DNA of 64,000 nucleotides from Candidatus Bipolaricaulota bacterium (GTDB taxonomy: Bacteria > Bipolaricaulota > Bipolaricaulia > UBA7950 > UBA9294), in assembly GCA_028278555.1 (NCBI GenBank), contig JANQEA010000008.1, forward strand, positions 22,894-86,893, given 5' to 3'. Shown here one piece after another: positions 8,901 to 16,849 of this stretch (position 1 is the stretch's first letter; each line of letters opens with the position of its first letter). A program made the translations under genes and the position numbers. The notes below the pieces were generated by a model that had not been told where the DNA came from, ran no database searches, and saw only the letters and a program-made list of their open reading frames with translations.

Positions 8901-9578
8901 ACGAGGCGACTTCTGCGTCTTTCGAAACCTGCTGCAAACCCCAAGAAGCCACGATGGATGCCTCAGCAGCAAGTACATCGGGGCTGCAAGCGCGAGGCAA
9001 AGGCCTAGGATGAACATACCGGAAGGCCTTCCGGGGGTAAGGCTCAAGTTGGCCGAGACGCCGGCCATTAGCCCGGCGCCGATAACAGGAAGAGCTGCCA
9101 AGACAAGCAACGCGAGTCCCGCATGATGATGCCTTATTTGCGGCTTCGTCGTCGTGTCTTGGTCGACTAGTGCTTTCCCGAGGGATTCACGTCTGGCCTC
9201 CCACTCCTTTAGCTTCTCCCGAGAGGGGAGCCAGCTCGCAAGAAACCCAATCAGCTCGTCGAGGAAAGCGCGGCGGAGCGGATCGCCCTCGTGACACCAC
9301 GCGTCGAATCGGAAGAGCCGGATCCGATCGTCCAAGGCGCTATCCGCGGTCAGCCTCTTCTCTAGCAGGTTCACCACAGTCGTCTTTCCGGAACCCCAGC
9401 CGCCCTCGATGCCGATGACTCCAGCTTGACTCTCAGATTGCACAACCTTCGCGATTGCATCAGCAATCCTGGAGTGGGCGCCGCATTCCCCATTGGTAGC
9501 CATGAGGTCTTCGGACGCTGCGTTGTCGGATAGAAGCGAAGGACGAACTCCTGATTGGCTGAGGTCCGGCTCTACCAT
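5952..9578 (-). CDS. KAP-family P-loop NTPase, membrane-inserted
   Basis: 1208 residues. Walker A is GGWGSGKTT (about 59-67), followed by RLFRFDAWCHEGDPL, a pair of hydrophobic helices (about 150-210) inserted between Walker A and B, and Walker B RLVVVLDNLDRIE (about 290-300). This arrangement is diagnostic of KAP NTPases, which include the phage-exclusion protein PifA and animal Kidins220. The remaining ~800 residues are helical and unrecognised. ATG 9578 is supported by GGGAG 8 bases upstream, and TATACT at 9606-9611 (minus) could be its -10. It stands alone with no partner effector. A defence role is plausible but not shown. Confidence 0.85.
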   Translation of the reverse strand: MVEPDLSQSGVRPSLLSDNAASEDLMATNGECGAHSRIADAIAKVVQSESQAGVIGIEGGWGSGKTTVVNLLEKRLTADSALDDRIRLFRFDAWCHEGDPLRRAFLDELIGFLASWLPSREKLKEWEARRESLGKALVDQDTTTKPQIRHHHAGLALLVLAALPVIGAGLMAGVSANLSLTPGRPSGMFILGLCLALAAPMYLLLRHPSWLLGVCSRFRKTQKSPRDSRHRTDHGTLPGVVVGQLESSIKTKSRETPLATSLEFERCFNDLMDDTLVNSRRLVVVLDNLDRIERDSALRLLSHLQVFLPGRRSEENLPWASYLWVVLPYDRDGLARIWANAEPADAIKIGNGRRTPDAKGSEPQMDTSDASVTEMRFLGYKTASSYLDKVLQVRFHLPPPALQYWRGFFASQARKALPGQDSSVYEDIRWTFTRCCVSKGSAPTPRAIKLYLNQLAALVIQWEDEPAYTIQVLGYYAGLLRSKAPHIRKQLWDGSLPDTWFVGEGDQESVRKQLSGLAYGVAPAEGYHLLLAETLEEAVLSADKNSLVGAHAVHGEAVWEVLDHTCQFALHALDPPELLAAIDAIASIPTENREHKSLARTAGKAIRGAGPWSAANEKLVDQLLTAIGFCDSRPTTESVIANYQRTLDRIPPLVKEEDADVDNPVLPKALVATRKLVERLQEPELDVQLERPFAIQMRYQAWVGASQKLKGATDKALLGVAPEIAEGSMTESLMQSIASAGFGNAHRDCILITSRTSANVKWGNVASSALARLDASTEPAPVDEAVRIIETLEGLSSVGCDSAAESLDSFAASGSPLHYLYHASENKKDAAVAKLMFFHLRANPSGAKPDPAGNSEEGHSRLEQYMASGDRAIVGHLLEIISPRSELTILRDVIEQRDAMPALVQQMIAQLTRADDIRAVLTPASFIRDWRSLRSGLPAEDGEDEETANVYQRALLAVCEADSFDRYLSSGDAALAKLGDADLLLELLEVTQTSSVLTWCKNGVESASKPEWKACFMKLPAGLRLVGKLDELGVRLQLGSSVREAILELSKDLAAGKSPSQESMDMLRSLVSLMSGPVQSVLGTRILKGALSPAEGIGDPFFEHLGFLLPEAQSLATLNDLIPKLFEPLLAHENVAGLSWLATRMEEGYKLRETDQPASTDSFKREVVSLIPKQETGSDMEAVLVRLAAALGVSLPAEPEEAEDKTAE

Positions 9579-9741
9579 GTCTGATCTCCCTTCTCCTGCA
9601 AGGGAAGTATAGGACATCGGAACCACGCAGATCATGCTTGCCGATTGACAGGCATTCTGGGGATCCGGCACCTCACTCCACTCCCGAACTGATCGCTAGA
9701 TCGTCGCCCCCCATTCCGATGCAGCCCAGCCCCCCACCCGC

Positions 9742-9755
9742 TACCCTCTGCCCCA
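9742..9755 (+). promoter_or_regulatory. -10 box close to start codon (leaderless type), QueG-like copy 1
   Basis: TACCCT ends 8 bases before ATG 9756 and no Shine-Dalgarno site is present. The same block (CCGCTACCCT followed by about 8 bases and ATG) recurs before the intact copy at 12750, so the promoter was duplicated along with the gene. Confidence 0.5.
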
Positions 9756-9959
9756 ATGCACACCCATGGCCTGATCGAACTCGCTCTACGCTCTGGCGCA
9801 TCGCTCGCGGGGATCTCTGATGCGGATGCCCTCCGCATGTCGCCGTCTCATTGTGAGACCGCCCAGCAGACGCTGCCCGAGACCGCGCGGGCTGTGCTGG
9901 TTCTCGCTCTCCACCACCCGATGGCGAAGCCGGATCTGGATCACTGGGGCGGCGAAGGG
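9756..9959 (+). pseudogene. QueG-like protein fragment, copy 1 (5' part only)
   Basis: Encodes the first ~68 residues of the short QueG-like protein, from LIELALRSGASLAGI to DHWGGEG. Homology stops abruptly after GCGAAGGG (9952-9959). The missing continuation (GATACGCG...) is what begins the remnant at 17418, which itself starts with the same 8 bases. The two halves therefore look like one gene split by insertion of the intervening 7.5 kb. Confidence 0.8.
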
Positions 9960-9985
9960 TTCGGTGTCGTGGGGATCATCTACAC

Positions 9986-10612
9986 ATGAACCGCCGCATT
10001 CCGATGCTCAACATAATGGTCGATCGGGAGATGAATGACCCGGTCGCCCAGTGGGCGCGCCACTTCCGTCACGTTCCGTACGAGGCTGTCCATGTCCCGG
10101 GCGGAGAGGTGATTCCGAGCTTCGAAGGGTTCACGCATCTGATTGTCAGCGGGTCCGAGGCCTCGACGACGGATCCCCAGCCTTGGATGGACCGGGCGGC
10201 GGATCTCATCCGCGAGGCAGCCGAGTCGGGCGTACCGATCCTGGGGAACTGCTTCGGGCATCAGATGATTGTCTGGAGCCTGTCCGGGCCCGACTTCACG
10301 CGGCGTGCGCCACGGCCCGAGGTGGGCTGGATCGAGGCGAGCATCGTCGTGGATGACCCGTTGCTTGCCGGAGTGCCGCGAGCATGGCACGCTTTCGCCT
10401 TCCACTTGGACGAGGTTTGCAATCTCCCGCCGCCTTGGAGGACACTTGCCTCGAACGATGCCTGTGCCCACCAGGCCATCCGGTTCGGCGAGAGGCCGAT
10501 CTGGGGAATCCAGCCGCATCCCGAGATCTCGCCCGAGGAGGGAAAGCGGTTGCTGCTCGATGCCAAGGCGTTCGTCGAGGAGAGCATGCCGGAGTTCTTG
10601 CCGCGCTTGCAG
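9986..10612 (+). pseudogene. Class I glutamine amidotransferase, 3'-truncated copy
   Basis: Residues 1-209 match the intact gene at 21214-21918 closely, including the nucleophile motif GNCFGHQ and the His-Glu part WGIQPHPEI. Homology ends after LPRLQ at about 10612, where a GGGGACACAT sequence begins. The open frame then runs into the next QueG-like fragment in a wrong frame and stops at 10936. All catalytic residues remain, so residual activity with a foreign tail cannot be excluded. The promoter region resembles that of the intact copy, but its -10 reads GATCAT instead of TATCAT. Confidence 0.75.
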
Positions 10613-10682
10613 GGGGGCGTTCGGGGGACACATACCCCAATCCGCAATGCGAGGCAACGCGCAAATCACTACTCTGTAACAC

Positions 10683-10940
10683 ATGACCACCGACCAACTC
10701 ATCGACCTGGCCCTACGCTCCGGCGCGTCGCTCGCGGGGATTGCCGATGCGGATGCGCTCCGCATGTCGCCATCTCAACGCGAGACCTCTCAGCAAACAC
10801 TGCCCGAGGCTGCACGGGCTGTCCTCGTTCTCGCTCTCCACCACCCGAAGACGCAGCCCAAGCTGGATCACTGGGGCGGCGAAGGGGATACGCGGGGGAA
10901 TCTCGCGTTGATCCGGATGGCGAGGACCATCGCTGAATAG
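10683..10940 (+). pseudogene. QueG-like protein fragment, copy 2 (5' part, nonsense-ended)
   Basis: 85 codons matching the N-terminus of the intact copy at 12750. The frame ends where GAA-AAG in the intact gene reads GAA-TAG here, and similarity vanishes a few bases later. The upstream block is conserved too: TACTCT ends 7 bases before the ATG. An inverted repeat CGAGGACAC/GTGTCCTCG (10954-10962/10989-10997) sits at the breakpoint. Confidence 0.8.
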
Positions 10941-10983
10941 GCCGAGGGAGTTCCGAGGACACACTGCCTAGCTCCGCTGCGTC

Positions 10984-11106
10984 GTTGAGTGTCCTCGAGT
11001 TCATCCGCAAAACGTATCTTCCCGAGTTTGCAGGAGAGATTCGTCGCGTACGCACGATGAAGGACGTGTTGGTTAGCTCGGTGGCGGACCAGCCCAAGGA
11101 ACTGGG
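10984..11106 (+). other. Possible coding remnant, unidentified
   Basis: One frame reads as plausible protein (VLEFIRKTYLPEFAGE, then RRVRTMKDVLVSS), but it has no start codon and runs antisense into the end of the membrane protein gene. Its composition suggests a helical DNA-binding or integrase-like segment, which I cannot confirm. It may be the tail of whatever inserted next to QueG-like copy 2. Confidence 0.25.
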
Positions 11107-11109
11107 TGC

Positions 11110-12453
11110 TCAGAACAAGATCTCGTCGATGACTTCCATGCGAACTTCGAAGTCCTGAAGCTGGTTGGTGCTGCCCTCTAGGCGAAGAGAGTAGATGTAC
11201 TGCGCTGACGGAAACAAGCCTCGGGAACCCATGGATCTCGTGAACCAAAGCGCGATGGATAGGGAGAACCCGGCAAGATCGAGGCCATCCACCGATGTCG
11301 TTTCACCCAGACTATCTTCCCACACACGCAGCTGTTCATACGCGCCCTGAAGGGCTGCCGGAAGGCCATCTGTTGGGTACTGTCTACTACCTCCCTCAGG
11401 GATGACCTCATAGGGCACGATCGATTGCTCATAGACAGAGTCGCGAACTAGCGCCCATACGACTTCTGGAATCTGATCCCGCGGCACTTCGTACCAGACC
11501 AGGTTGACGTTCAGATAGACGGTGAGCCGAATAGCGTAGATTGCCTCCTTCCCATGGTTGGTCACCTCCAATACCGTCCATGAAGGCTCCCCGGCCAGTT
11601 CAGCCTCAACCATGGGGGAGGTTGTCTCCAAGGAGAGTTTGACGAGTCGCCGGTTGTCGCTCATGTACATCCCCGTGATCACAACAAGAAGCAGCGTCAG
11701 GACGAGCGTAGAGGCAGTACCGATCATTTCAACGGACTTGCTAAGTCGTGGCTCAGAGAGAACAGGCCCGCGGCCGACGCGATCACCTTCTGCAGCCTGT
11801 GACGCACGTCTCCGGGCAAGCAGCCCAAGTGCTGCGCCGCTTCCTGTGCTCAAAGAGAGCAGGATCGCCACGCCTATCCAGATCGCCAGAGCAAGAGAGA
11901 TGGGCAGATCGTAGTAGAACACCCATTGGGTTACAGGCCAGAAGTCCAGATATCCAAGACTGGGAATAGCGCAGAGGGCCAGGAGCAGCTGCCCCAGGAG
12001 CAGCCCAGCAACGCCCCCAAGCGCACCAAGTGCGGCATCTGCTCTACCAGCATCCCCGCTCTTTGCCTCTTCGGCTATCGCCGCTAGCGTGCCTACGACC
12101 AAGAACGCATACAGCAGCGTCACTTCTGGATAGAGTCCCAAGTAGACGACGAGCGAAACCGCACAAGTTCCCGCTACTGCGCTCACTCCCGCCAGAACCA
12201 GTCCCTGAGAGCGGGAGATCCGCTCCAGGCGTACCAAGAAAAGAGCCGGTATTGCGGACACCAATGCGGCAAGGGGCGCAGAGAGAAGTACAAGGAGGCT
12301 CTCTGAGTGCACTAGGTGCGCGACTCCAATGATCGAAAGCATCAGTCCCAGTGCAATTGCCGAACCAAGAAGGCCAGCCGATGCGACGCGGCAAAATAGT
12401 CGAACGCCAGGAGACACTTCAGCCCTCCTACATCTTGAATCCCACTCCATCAT
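11110..12453 (-). CDS. Polytopic membrane protein of unknown function
   Basis: 447 residues. About seven hydrophobic helices fill the first ~230 residues. After a charged stretch another helix (TLVLTLLLVVITGMY, about 247-261) anchors a C-terminal, probably extracytoplasmic, beta-rich domain of ~190 residues. I do not recognise a family. The ATGATG start has no clear Shine-Dalgarno site. It lies opposite to and between two QueG-like copies, so it looks inserted. Confidence 0.6.
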   Translation of the reverse strand: MMEWDSRCRRAEVSPGVRLFCRVASAGLLGSAIALGLMLSIIGVAHLVHSESLLVLLSAPLAALVSAIPALFLVRLERISRSQGLVLAGVSAVAGTCAVSLVVYLGLYPEVTLLYAFLVVGTLAAIAEEAKSGDAGRADAALGALGGVAGLLLGQLLLALCAIPSLGYLDFWPVTQWVFYYDLPISLALAIWIGVAILLSLSTGSGAALGLLARRRASQAAEGDRVGRGPVLSEPRLSKSVEMIGTASTLVLTLLLVVITGMYMSDNRRLVKLSLETTSPMVEAELAGEPSWTVLEVTNHGKEAIYAIRLTVYLNVNLVWYEVPRDQIPEVVWALVRDSVYEQSIVPYEVIPEGGSRQYPTDGLPAALQGAYEQLRVWEDSLGETTSVDGLDLAGFSLSIALWFTRSMGSRGLFPSAQYIYSLRLEGSTNQLQDFEVRMEVIDEILF

Positions 12454-12749
12454 ATCACGTGCTCTCGACCTCGATTTGGAAGCGTAGTTACTCGCTTCGC
12501 GTGCATATGACTTGCACGACGTTGCTTGTCACTGGCCGAATCCCGTGCGAGGGTTGCCTGCTTGGCTCTGAGATCGGCGAGACGCAGACCTGGTGCCTGA
12601 ATCAGGGGAACGGAGACAGGCCGTACTTCTGAAATGGCGGATGAGCAGCGAGAAGGTCGCCCAAGACGCGATCCGAGGCTTGAGAGAGTCGAGGGACAAT
12701 GCCCCAACCCCGATGCGAAGCCCCGCCTCACCCGCTACCCTGTAACCCA
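12454..12749. other. Divergent intergenic region with leaderless-type promoter
   Basis: No gene is visible. It contains the inverted repeat CGTGCA/TGCACG at 12499-12517 and, at the right end, the duplicated promoter block of the QueG-like gene: TACCCT at 12736-12741 ending 8 bases before ATG 12750, without a ribosome binding site. Confidence 0.5.
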
Positions 12750-13415
12750 ATGAACACCCACTGTCTCGTAGATCTCGCTCTGCGCTCCGGCGTGTTGCTC
12801 GCGGGGATTGCCGATGCGGATGCGCTCCGCATGTCACCGTCTCATCGTGAGACGACTCAGCAGACACTGCCCGAGACCGCGCGGTCTGTCCTGGTCCTCG
12901 CTCTCCACCACCCGATGACGAAGCCGGAACTGGATCACTGGGGCGGCGAAGGGGATACGCGTGGGAATCTCTCGTTGATCCTTACGGCTAAGATAGTCGC
13001 CGAAAAGGCCGGGTCTGAGCTGGGGATTCGTCCCGTGCCGCTCGGCTACCAGCCGGAGCAGGGGACGTTCCTCAAGGATGCGGCCGTCCTCGCGGGGCTC
13101 GGCGTGATCGGCAAGAACAACCTCCTCATCACGCCGGAGTACGGATCTCGGGTTCGACTGAAGGCGTTGGCGCTCGAAACCGAACTGCCGCCGACCGAAG
13201 GCCGGGCGGACTTCGATCCGTGTTCGTCCTGCGCGGCGCCTTGCTTGACGGCCTGCCCGCAAGAAGCCTTCGCGAGCGGTACCTACGACCGCGCCCAATG
13301 CCGGATCCAGATGACCATCGACGAGGCGACGCCCCTCGATCCCGCCGACCCCGACGGCTACAACATCTCCTACTGCCGCTTCTGCGAAACCGCTTGTCCC
13401 GTCGGAAGAACCTAG
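12750..13415 (+). CDS. Short epoxyqueuosine reductase-like [4Fe-4S] protein (intact copy)
   Basis: 221 residues. The N-terminal half matches the segment QueG-like proteins use near the cofactor (LGYQPEQG, then LAGLGVIGKNNLLITPEYGS). The C-terminal half carries two cysteine groups for [4Fe-4S] clusters: CSSCAAPCLTACP (about 158-170) and CRFCETACPVG (about 210-220). QueG itself is about 350 residues and needs cobalamin. This protein lacks the C-terminal HEAT-like part and more, so a queuosine role is not established. It is the only intact one of four copies (9756, 10683 and 17418 are broken). Confidence 0.8.
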   Translation: MNTHCLVDLALRSGVLLAGIADADALRMSPSHRETTQQTLPETARSVLVLALHHPMTKPELDHWGGEGDTRGNLSLILTAKIVAEKAGSELGIRPVPLGYQPEQGTFLKDAAVLAGLGVIGKNNLLITPEYGSRVRLKALALETELPPTEGRADFDPCSSCAAPCLTACPQEAFASGTYDRAQCRIQMTIDEATPLDPADPDGYNISYCRFCETACPVGRT

Positions 13416-13533
13416 CCTCGAGGTATCCCGCTCCATAAGTGGATGCGCTGGTCGCCAATTGGCTAGATGCCTACAATGGCCGGGAACGCCACACCGAAAC
13501 GCACGGATCTGTGATCTCGAGGAAGGAGGACGA

Positions 13534-14031
13534 ATGAAGGAAGCGATCCTGGTTCTCTTGCTGGGTCTGGCTGCGGTGGGTTTGTGGCTGGGTGTCTCTT
13601 CGACGATTTCCGACCACGGTGATCAACAGGATTGGCTGTTCCTGCAAAGCGCCTCCAGCGGTACCTATGACGGCAGCCGCCTCACTCTCGATGGCGTCGT
13701 TCACACGGTCGCGTTCACCGATCGTCCTGCGAGAGAGGTCACGCATGTGACCAACGACGCATTCGCTCGTGCCTGGGATGCGGGAGCGAACAGCTTCGCG
13801 GACGATCCGCCGAATGCTGCTCTGGCCTACGATGTCGGAGATGCAACCGGCCACGCCATCCTGGAGCTCGACGGGATCGAGGTGGAGGGTGACAGCGTGT
13901 CTTATGCCGTCGCCGTTCTCGAAGGGGATCTACCGATAGGGCCGTTCGACCAGACCTCACTCGTCATCGACCCACTGGGCGCCATCTTCCCCTCAGACCA
14001 GAATGGGCACTCGGACAGCAACGACAGCTAG
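13534..14031 (+). CDS. Exported protein of unknown function, short paralogue
   Basis: 165 residues with an N-terminal signal or anchor helix (AILVLLLGLAAVGLWLGV). The mature part contains LTLDGVVHTVAFTDRPAR and DDPPNAALAYD, both mirrored in the next gene. The start follows GGAAGGAGGACGA. A -10-like TACAAT lies at 13472-13477. It forms a tandem pair with the 14094 gene; even the ribosome binding site and signal-peptide DNA are near-identical, so the pair arose by duplication. It ends in a Ser/Asp/Gly-rich tail. Confidence 0.7.
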   Translation: MKEAILVLLLGLAAVGLWLGVSSTISDHGDQQDWLFLQSASSGTYDGSRLTLDGVVHTVAFTDRPAREVTHVTNDAFARAWDAGANSFADDPPNAALAYDVGDATGHAILELDGIEVEGDSVSYAVAVLEGDLPIGPFDQTSLVIDPLGAIFPSDQNGHSDSNDS

Positions 14032-14093
14032 GACGATGAAGGATCGCCGCGCCGGACCTGTCTGGCCATGTGGTCCTGCGAAAGGGAGGACGA

Positions 14094-14936
14094 ATGAAGG
14101 GATTGATCCTGGTTCTTCTGCTGGGGCTGACAGCGGTCGGTCTCGGACTGGGGCTTCGATCGACCGATGGGGATGCGGTGTTGCTGGATACATCGCCGGG
14201 ACCGAGTGTCGCGAGCTACTTGTACACCCAGTCGGCCACCGAAGGAAGCTTCGAGCAGGATGCAGCCGGTGCAACCACGCTTGTGCTCGAAGGCGTCTCG
14301 CCCCTGACCATCGCGTTCACGGATCGTCCGATCCGCGACGCGCACGACATGCGAACTGTCAGCTTCGTCAACGACTTCGCTCTTCTGTTCGCCGGAGACC
14401 CGCCGAACGCCGAGTTGAGCTTCGAGAGCGAAGATGGATCCCACGGCTCGGCCATCCTCATCCTCAGCGACCCGGCCTACGACGAGTCCGCTGGCACGCT
14501 GAGCTACGGAGCCGTTCCGATTCCGCTTGATGGAAGCGATGGCGTGAGCCTTCCACAGACCTTCGGTCGAGCAAACCTGTTCATCGACGATGGCTCGACG
14601 ACGTGGAAGATCTCGGGAACCGTGGCCAATCCCGACGGGAAGCCGCTGACTCTGGTGACCATCACCGCCATCACGGCGTCGGACATGTCCGGAGATGGAG
14701 ACCCGAGCGGAACGACCACGACCACCGATGGGAACGGGGCGTTCAGTCTCTCGGTCCCCATGGCTGCGGGGAGCTCGACGACGATCACCATCCAAGGGAA
14801 GAAGGTCTCCGTCCCGGTTCCCGGGGATACGTCTGTGGCGCTTGCGTTCACCAAGAAGGGGTACAACACCGTCAAGAAGACCGTGTCCAGCGCGACCTCC
14901 GACCTGACGATCACCCTCTCGCCGACCGGCGGCTGA
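14094..14936 (+). CDS. Exported protein, long paralogue with Ig/carboxypeptidase-regulatory-like domain
   Basis: 280 residues. Residues 1-165 parallel the preceding gene (signal helix, EGVSPLTIAFTDRPIRD, GDPPNAELSFES). Residues ~168-280 add a beta-sandwich of the carboxypeptidase-regulatory or CNA-B type (ISGTVANPDGKPL, then TDGNGAFSLSVP and FTKKGYNTVKKTV), typical of cell-surface proteins. GGGAGGACGA precedes the ATG. Function unknown; the conserved TFxDRPxR block is probably the family core. Confidence 0.7.
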   Translation: MKGLILVLLLGLTAVGLGLGLRSTDGDAVLLDTSPGPSVASYLYTQSATEGSFEQDAAGATTLVLEGVSPLTIAFTDRPIRDAHDMRTVSFVNDFALLFAGDPPNAELSFESEDGSHGSAILILSDPAYDESAGTLSYGAVPIPLDGSDGVSLPQTFGRANLFIDDGSTTWKISGTVANPDGKPLTLVTITAITASDMSGDGDPSGTTTTTDGNGAFSLSVPMAAGSSTTITIQGKKVSVPVPGDTSVALAFTKKGYNTVKKTVSSATSDLTITLSPTGG

Positions 14937-14972
14937 CGAGGCTTCAGGCCATGGAACTTGAAGCTACCGCGC

Positions 14973-15000
14973 TTGACATCCGTACGCTTTCGCGTACGCT
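14973..15000 (+). promoter_or_regulatory. Promoter and operator of the yefM-yoeB operon
   Basis: -35 TTGACA (14973-14978), 16-base spacer, -10 TACGCT (14995-15000). Two CGTACG palindromes (14981-14986 and 14993-14998), 12 bases apart, lie inside the spacer and -10. This fits autorepression by the YefM antitoxin, whose known operators are paired short palindromes. Confidence 0.75.
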
Positions 15001-15021
15001 GGCTAGTCGGGAGGAGTTCCT

Positions 15022-15264
15022 ATGACATCTATCAAAGCAACGGACGCACGCGCCAAGCTGTACAGGTTGCTCGACGAAGTGGCCGAATCCCACGAGCCGG
15101 TCGTCATTACCGGCAAGCGCTCGAATGCTGTGCTCGTTTCCGAAGAGGACTGGCGATCGATCCAGGAGACGCTTCACCTCCTCTCTGTTCCCGGCATGCG
15201 AGAGTCGATCCAGGAGGGCCTGAAGACGCCGGTCGATAAGTGTTCGGAAGACCTGGGCTGGTGA
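15022..15264 (+). CDS. yefM: YefM/Phd-type antitoxin
   Basis: 80 residues with the Phd/YefM N-terminal DNA-binding fold (ATDARAKLYRLLDEVAESHEPVVITGKRSNAVLVSEEDW) and a C-terminal tail that would wrap the toxin (residues ~50-80). It would neutralise YoeB and repress its own promoter. GGGAGG lies about 9 bases before ATG 15022. Its stop overlaps the GTG start of the toxin gene. Confidence 0.9.
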   Translation: MTSIKATDARAKLYRLLDEVAESHEPVVITGKRSNAVLVSEEDWRSIQETLHLLSVPGMRESIQEGLKTPVDKCSEDLGW

Positions 15265-15524
15265 GCTGGAAGGTCGTTTTCACGAAGCAGGCGCAGAAGG
15301 ACGCGCGCAAACTGGCGGCCGCCGGCCTGAGACCGAAGGCTGAAGAACTCCTCGCCATTCTCCGAGAGGATCCGTGGCGATCGCCTCCTCCGCTCGAGAA
15401 GCTGCTCGGTGACCTTGCGGGCGCCTACTCTCGGCGGATCAACATCCAGCACCGGCTTGTCTATCAAATCATCGAGAGCGATCGGATCGTCAAGGTCCTG
15501 CGCATGTGGACGCACTACGAGTGA
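15261..15524 (+). CDS. yoeB: YoeB/Txe-type mRNA interferase toxin
   Basis: 87 residues of the RelE superfamily. The family marks are W2 (SWKVVF), the central LGDLAGAYSRRIN-IQHRLVYQI segment and the terminal MWTHYE, whose His-Tyr pair belongs to the YoeB active site. YoeB cuts mRNA at the ribosomal A site. The GTG start overlaps the antitoxin stop, so translation is coupled. The protein looks complete and active. Confidence 0.9.
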   Translation: MSWKVVFTKQAQKDARKLAAAGLRPKAEELLAILREDPWRSPPPLEKLLGDLAGAYSRRINIQHRLVYQIIESDRIVKVLRMWTHYE

Positions 15525-15689
15525 TGCCGGACATGCTCTCCAGAGGATCCGAGCGGAGCCTGGGTCTGCAGTCCACATCTTTGCCCCGGAGCTGAAGAAG
15601 CGATTGCCCGGTCCTTGGAACCCAGTTCAGCGTGGCACTCGACGGACCTCGGGACTGGTGTCCCCCGGTTAAATATCCTGCACGGCCTC

Positions 15690-15717
15690 TTGATAACGCA
15701 ATTTAGAATTGTACATT
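15690..15717 (+). promoter_or_regulatory. Promoter of the C45 acyltransferase gene
   Basis: -35 TTGATA (15690-15695), 16-base AT-rich spacer, -10 TACATT (15712-15717), about 65 bases before ATG 15782. This AT-rich patch stands out in a GC-rich 257-base gap that otherwise holds nothing I recognise. Confidence 0.65.
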
Positions 15718-15781
15718 CGCTGCATCGGCAACTCGCGCGAGACGCCGGCGACATCTCCGGGAAGCGTACGGGAGGAACGAC

Positions 15782-16789
15782 ATGCATCAGATCGAAATCG
15801 CGGGGACCTATGAGGAACTCGGCCGCGCCTTCGGCGAGATTGTCGCAGAACGGAGGCTCAACGAGTGGTGGCGAGAGCCAAGTCGGGAGGCGCTCGAGTT
15901 CGTCAAGGCGTGCGAGGGTGCCGTGGCGGAACACGCGCCAGGCTACTTGGACGAGCTTCGAGCCTTAGCTGAGGCCACCGATGCCGACTACGACGTGGTC
16001 TTGGCGAACATGCTCGTCGTTGCCTTTGCTGAGAAGGCGTCCTGCAACGTCGTGGCTGTGTCGGGGAAGCAGACGGCGAATGGCCGCACGCTCTTCGCGA
16101 GGAATCACGATTGGATCGATGAGGACATGGAGCATGTCAGGTGCTACCGCACGTCGCCGGCGAATGGCATCCGCCACATGGCGTTCGGCTTCGCGGATCC
16201 GGGTCGGTACGACGGCCTGAACGAGGCAGGATTGGCGATCGGCGGATCGTCGATCCCGTTCTACACGGGGAAGCGGAAGCCCGGGCTGCGGATGAACGTT
16301 GTCACCAGGTGGGTCTTGGATACATGCCCCGACGTGATGTCGGCGGTGGACTTCATGAAGCGCATCCCCCACATGGAGGGGATCGCATACCTCCTGGCAG
16401 ACAAGAGCGGTCTCATCGCACGTGTTGAGGCGGCGCCGGAGGGTGTCGAAGTCGCGATCAGCGGCGATGGCGCTCTCTACACAGTGAATCTGTTCCAGGC
16501 GCCATCGATGGAGTCGCTGAATCGGGTTCCGGAAGATGACGTGAGCCACGCCTACCGGCGCCGGATTGACGCCTGGATTGAAGAGCACAAGGGGCGGATC
16601 GACAGCCCTTCGACGATGGCCTTCTGTAGCGACCACGACCAGGGGATCTGTGATCATGGGGCTCACATGGGCGTTCCGGGTGGAACCATCTATTCCTGGG
16701 TCGGGGAGCTGGGAGAGGGTGAGCTCCATCTGGCTCATGGCCGCCCGTGCGAGAACGAGTATCAGCTCTACAGGTTGGAATCCATGTGA
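15782..16789 (+). CDS. C45-family autoproteolytic acyltransferase/hydrolase
   Basis: 335 residues resembling acyl-CoA:6-aminopenicillanate acyltransferase and related Ntn hydrolases. These self-cleave before a Cys that becomes the nucleophile. The candidate is the Cys in EKASCNVVAVSG (about residue 86), followed by the typical NGRTLFARNHDW. The C-terminal SWVGELGEGELHLAHGRPC fits the family. Substrate unknown (amide bonds; possibly N-acyl compounds or acyl amino acids). GGGAGGAACGAC precedes ATG 15782. Confidence 0.85.
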   Translation: MHQIEIAGTYEELGRAFGEIVAERRLNEWWREPSREALEFVKACEGAVAEHAPGYLDELRALAEATDADYDVVLANMLVVAFAEKASCNVVAVSGKQTANGRTLFARNHDWIDEDMEHVRCYRTSPANGIRHMAFGFADPGRYDGLNEAGLAIGGSSIPFYTGKRKPGLRMNVVTRWVLDTCPDVMSAVDFMKRIPHMEGIAYLLADKSGLIARVEAAPEGVEVAISGDGALYTVNLFQAPSMESLNRVPEDDVSHAYRRRIDAWIEEHKGRIDSPSTMAFCSDHDQGICDHGAHMGVPGGTIYSWVGELGEGELHLAHGRPCENEYQLYRLESM

Positions 16790-16849
16790 TTCGGCAAGTT
16801 CGAGTTCCTCTTTCGCCGCTCACGTGAGTAGTGGCCATGACTCCGGAAC

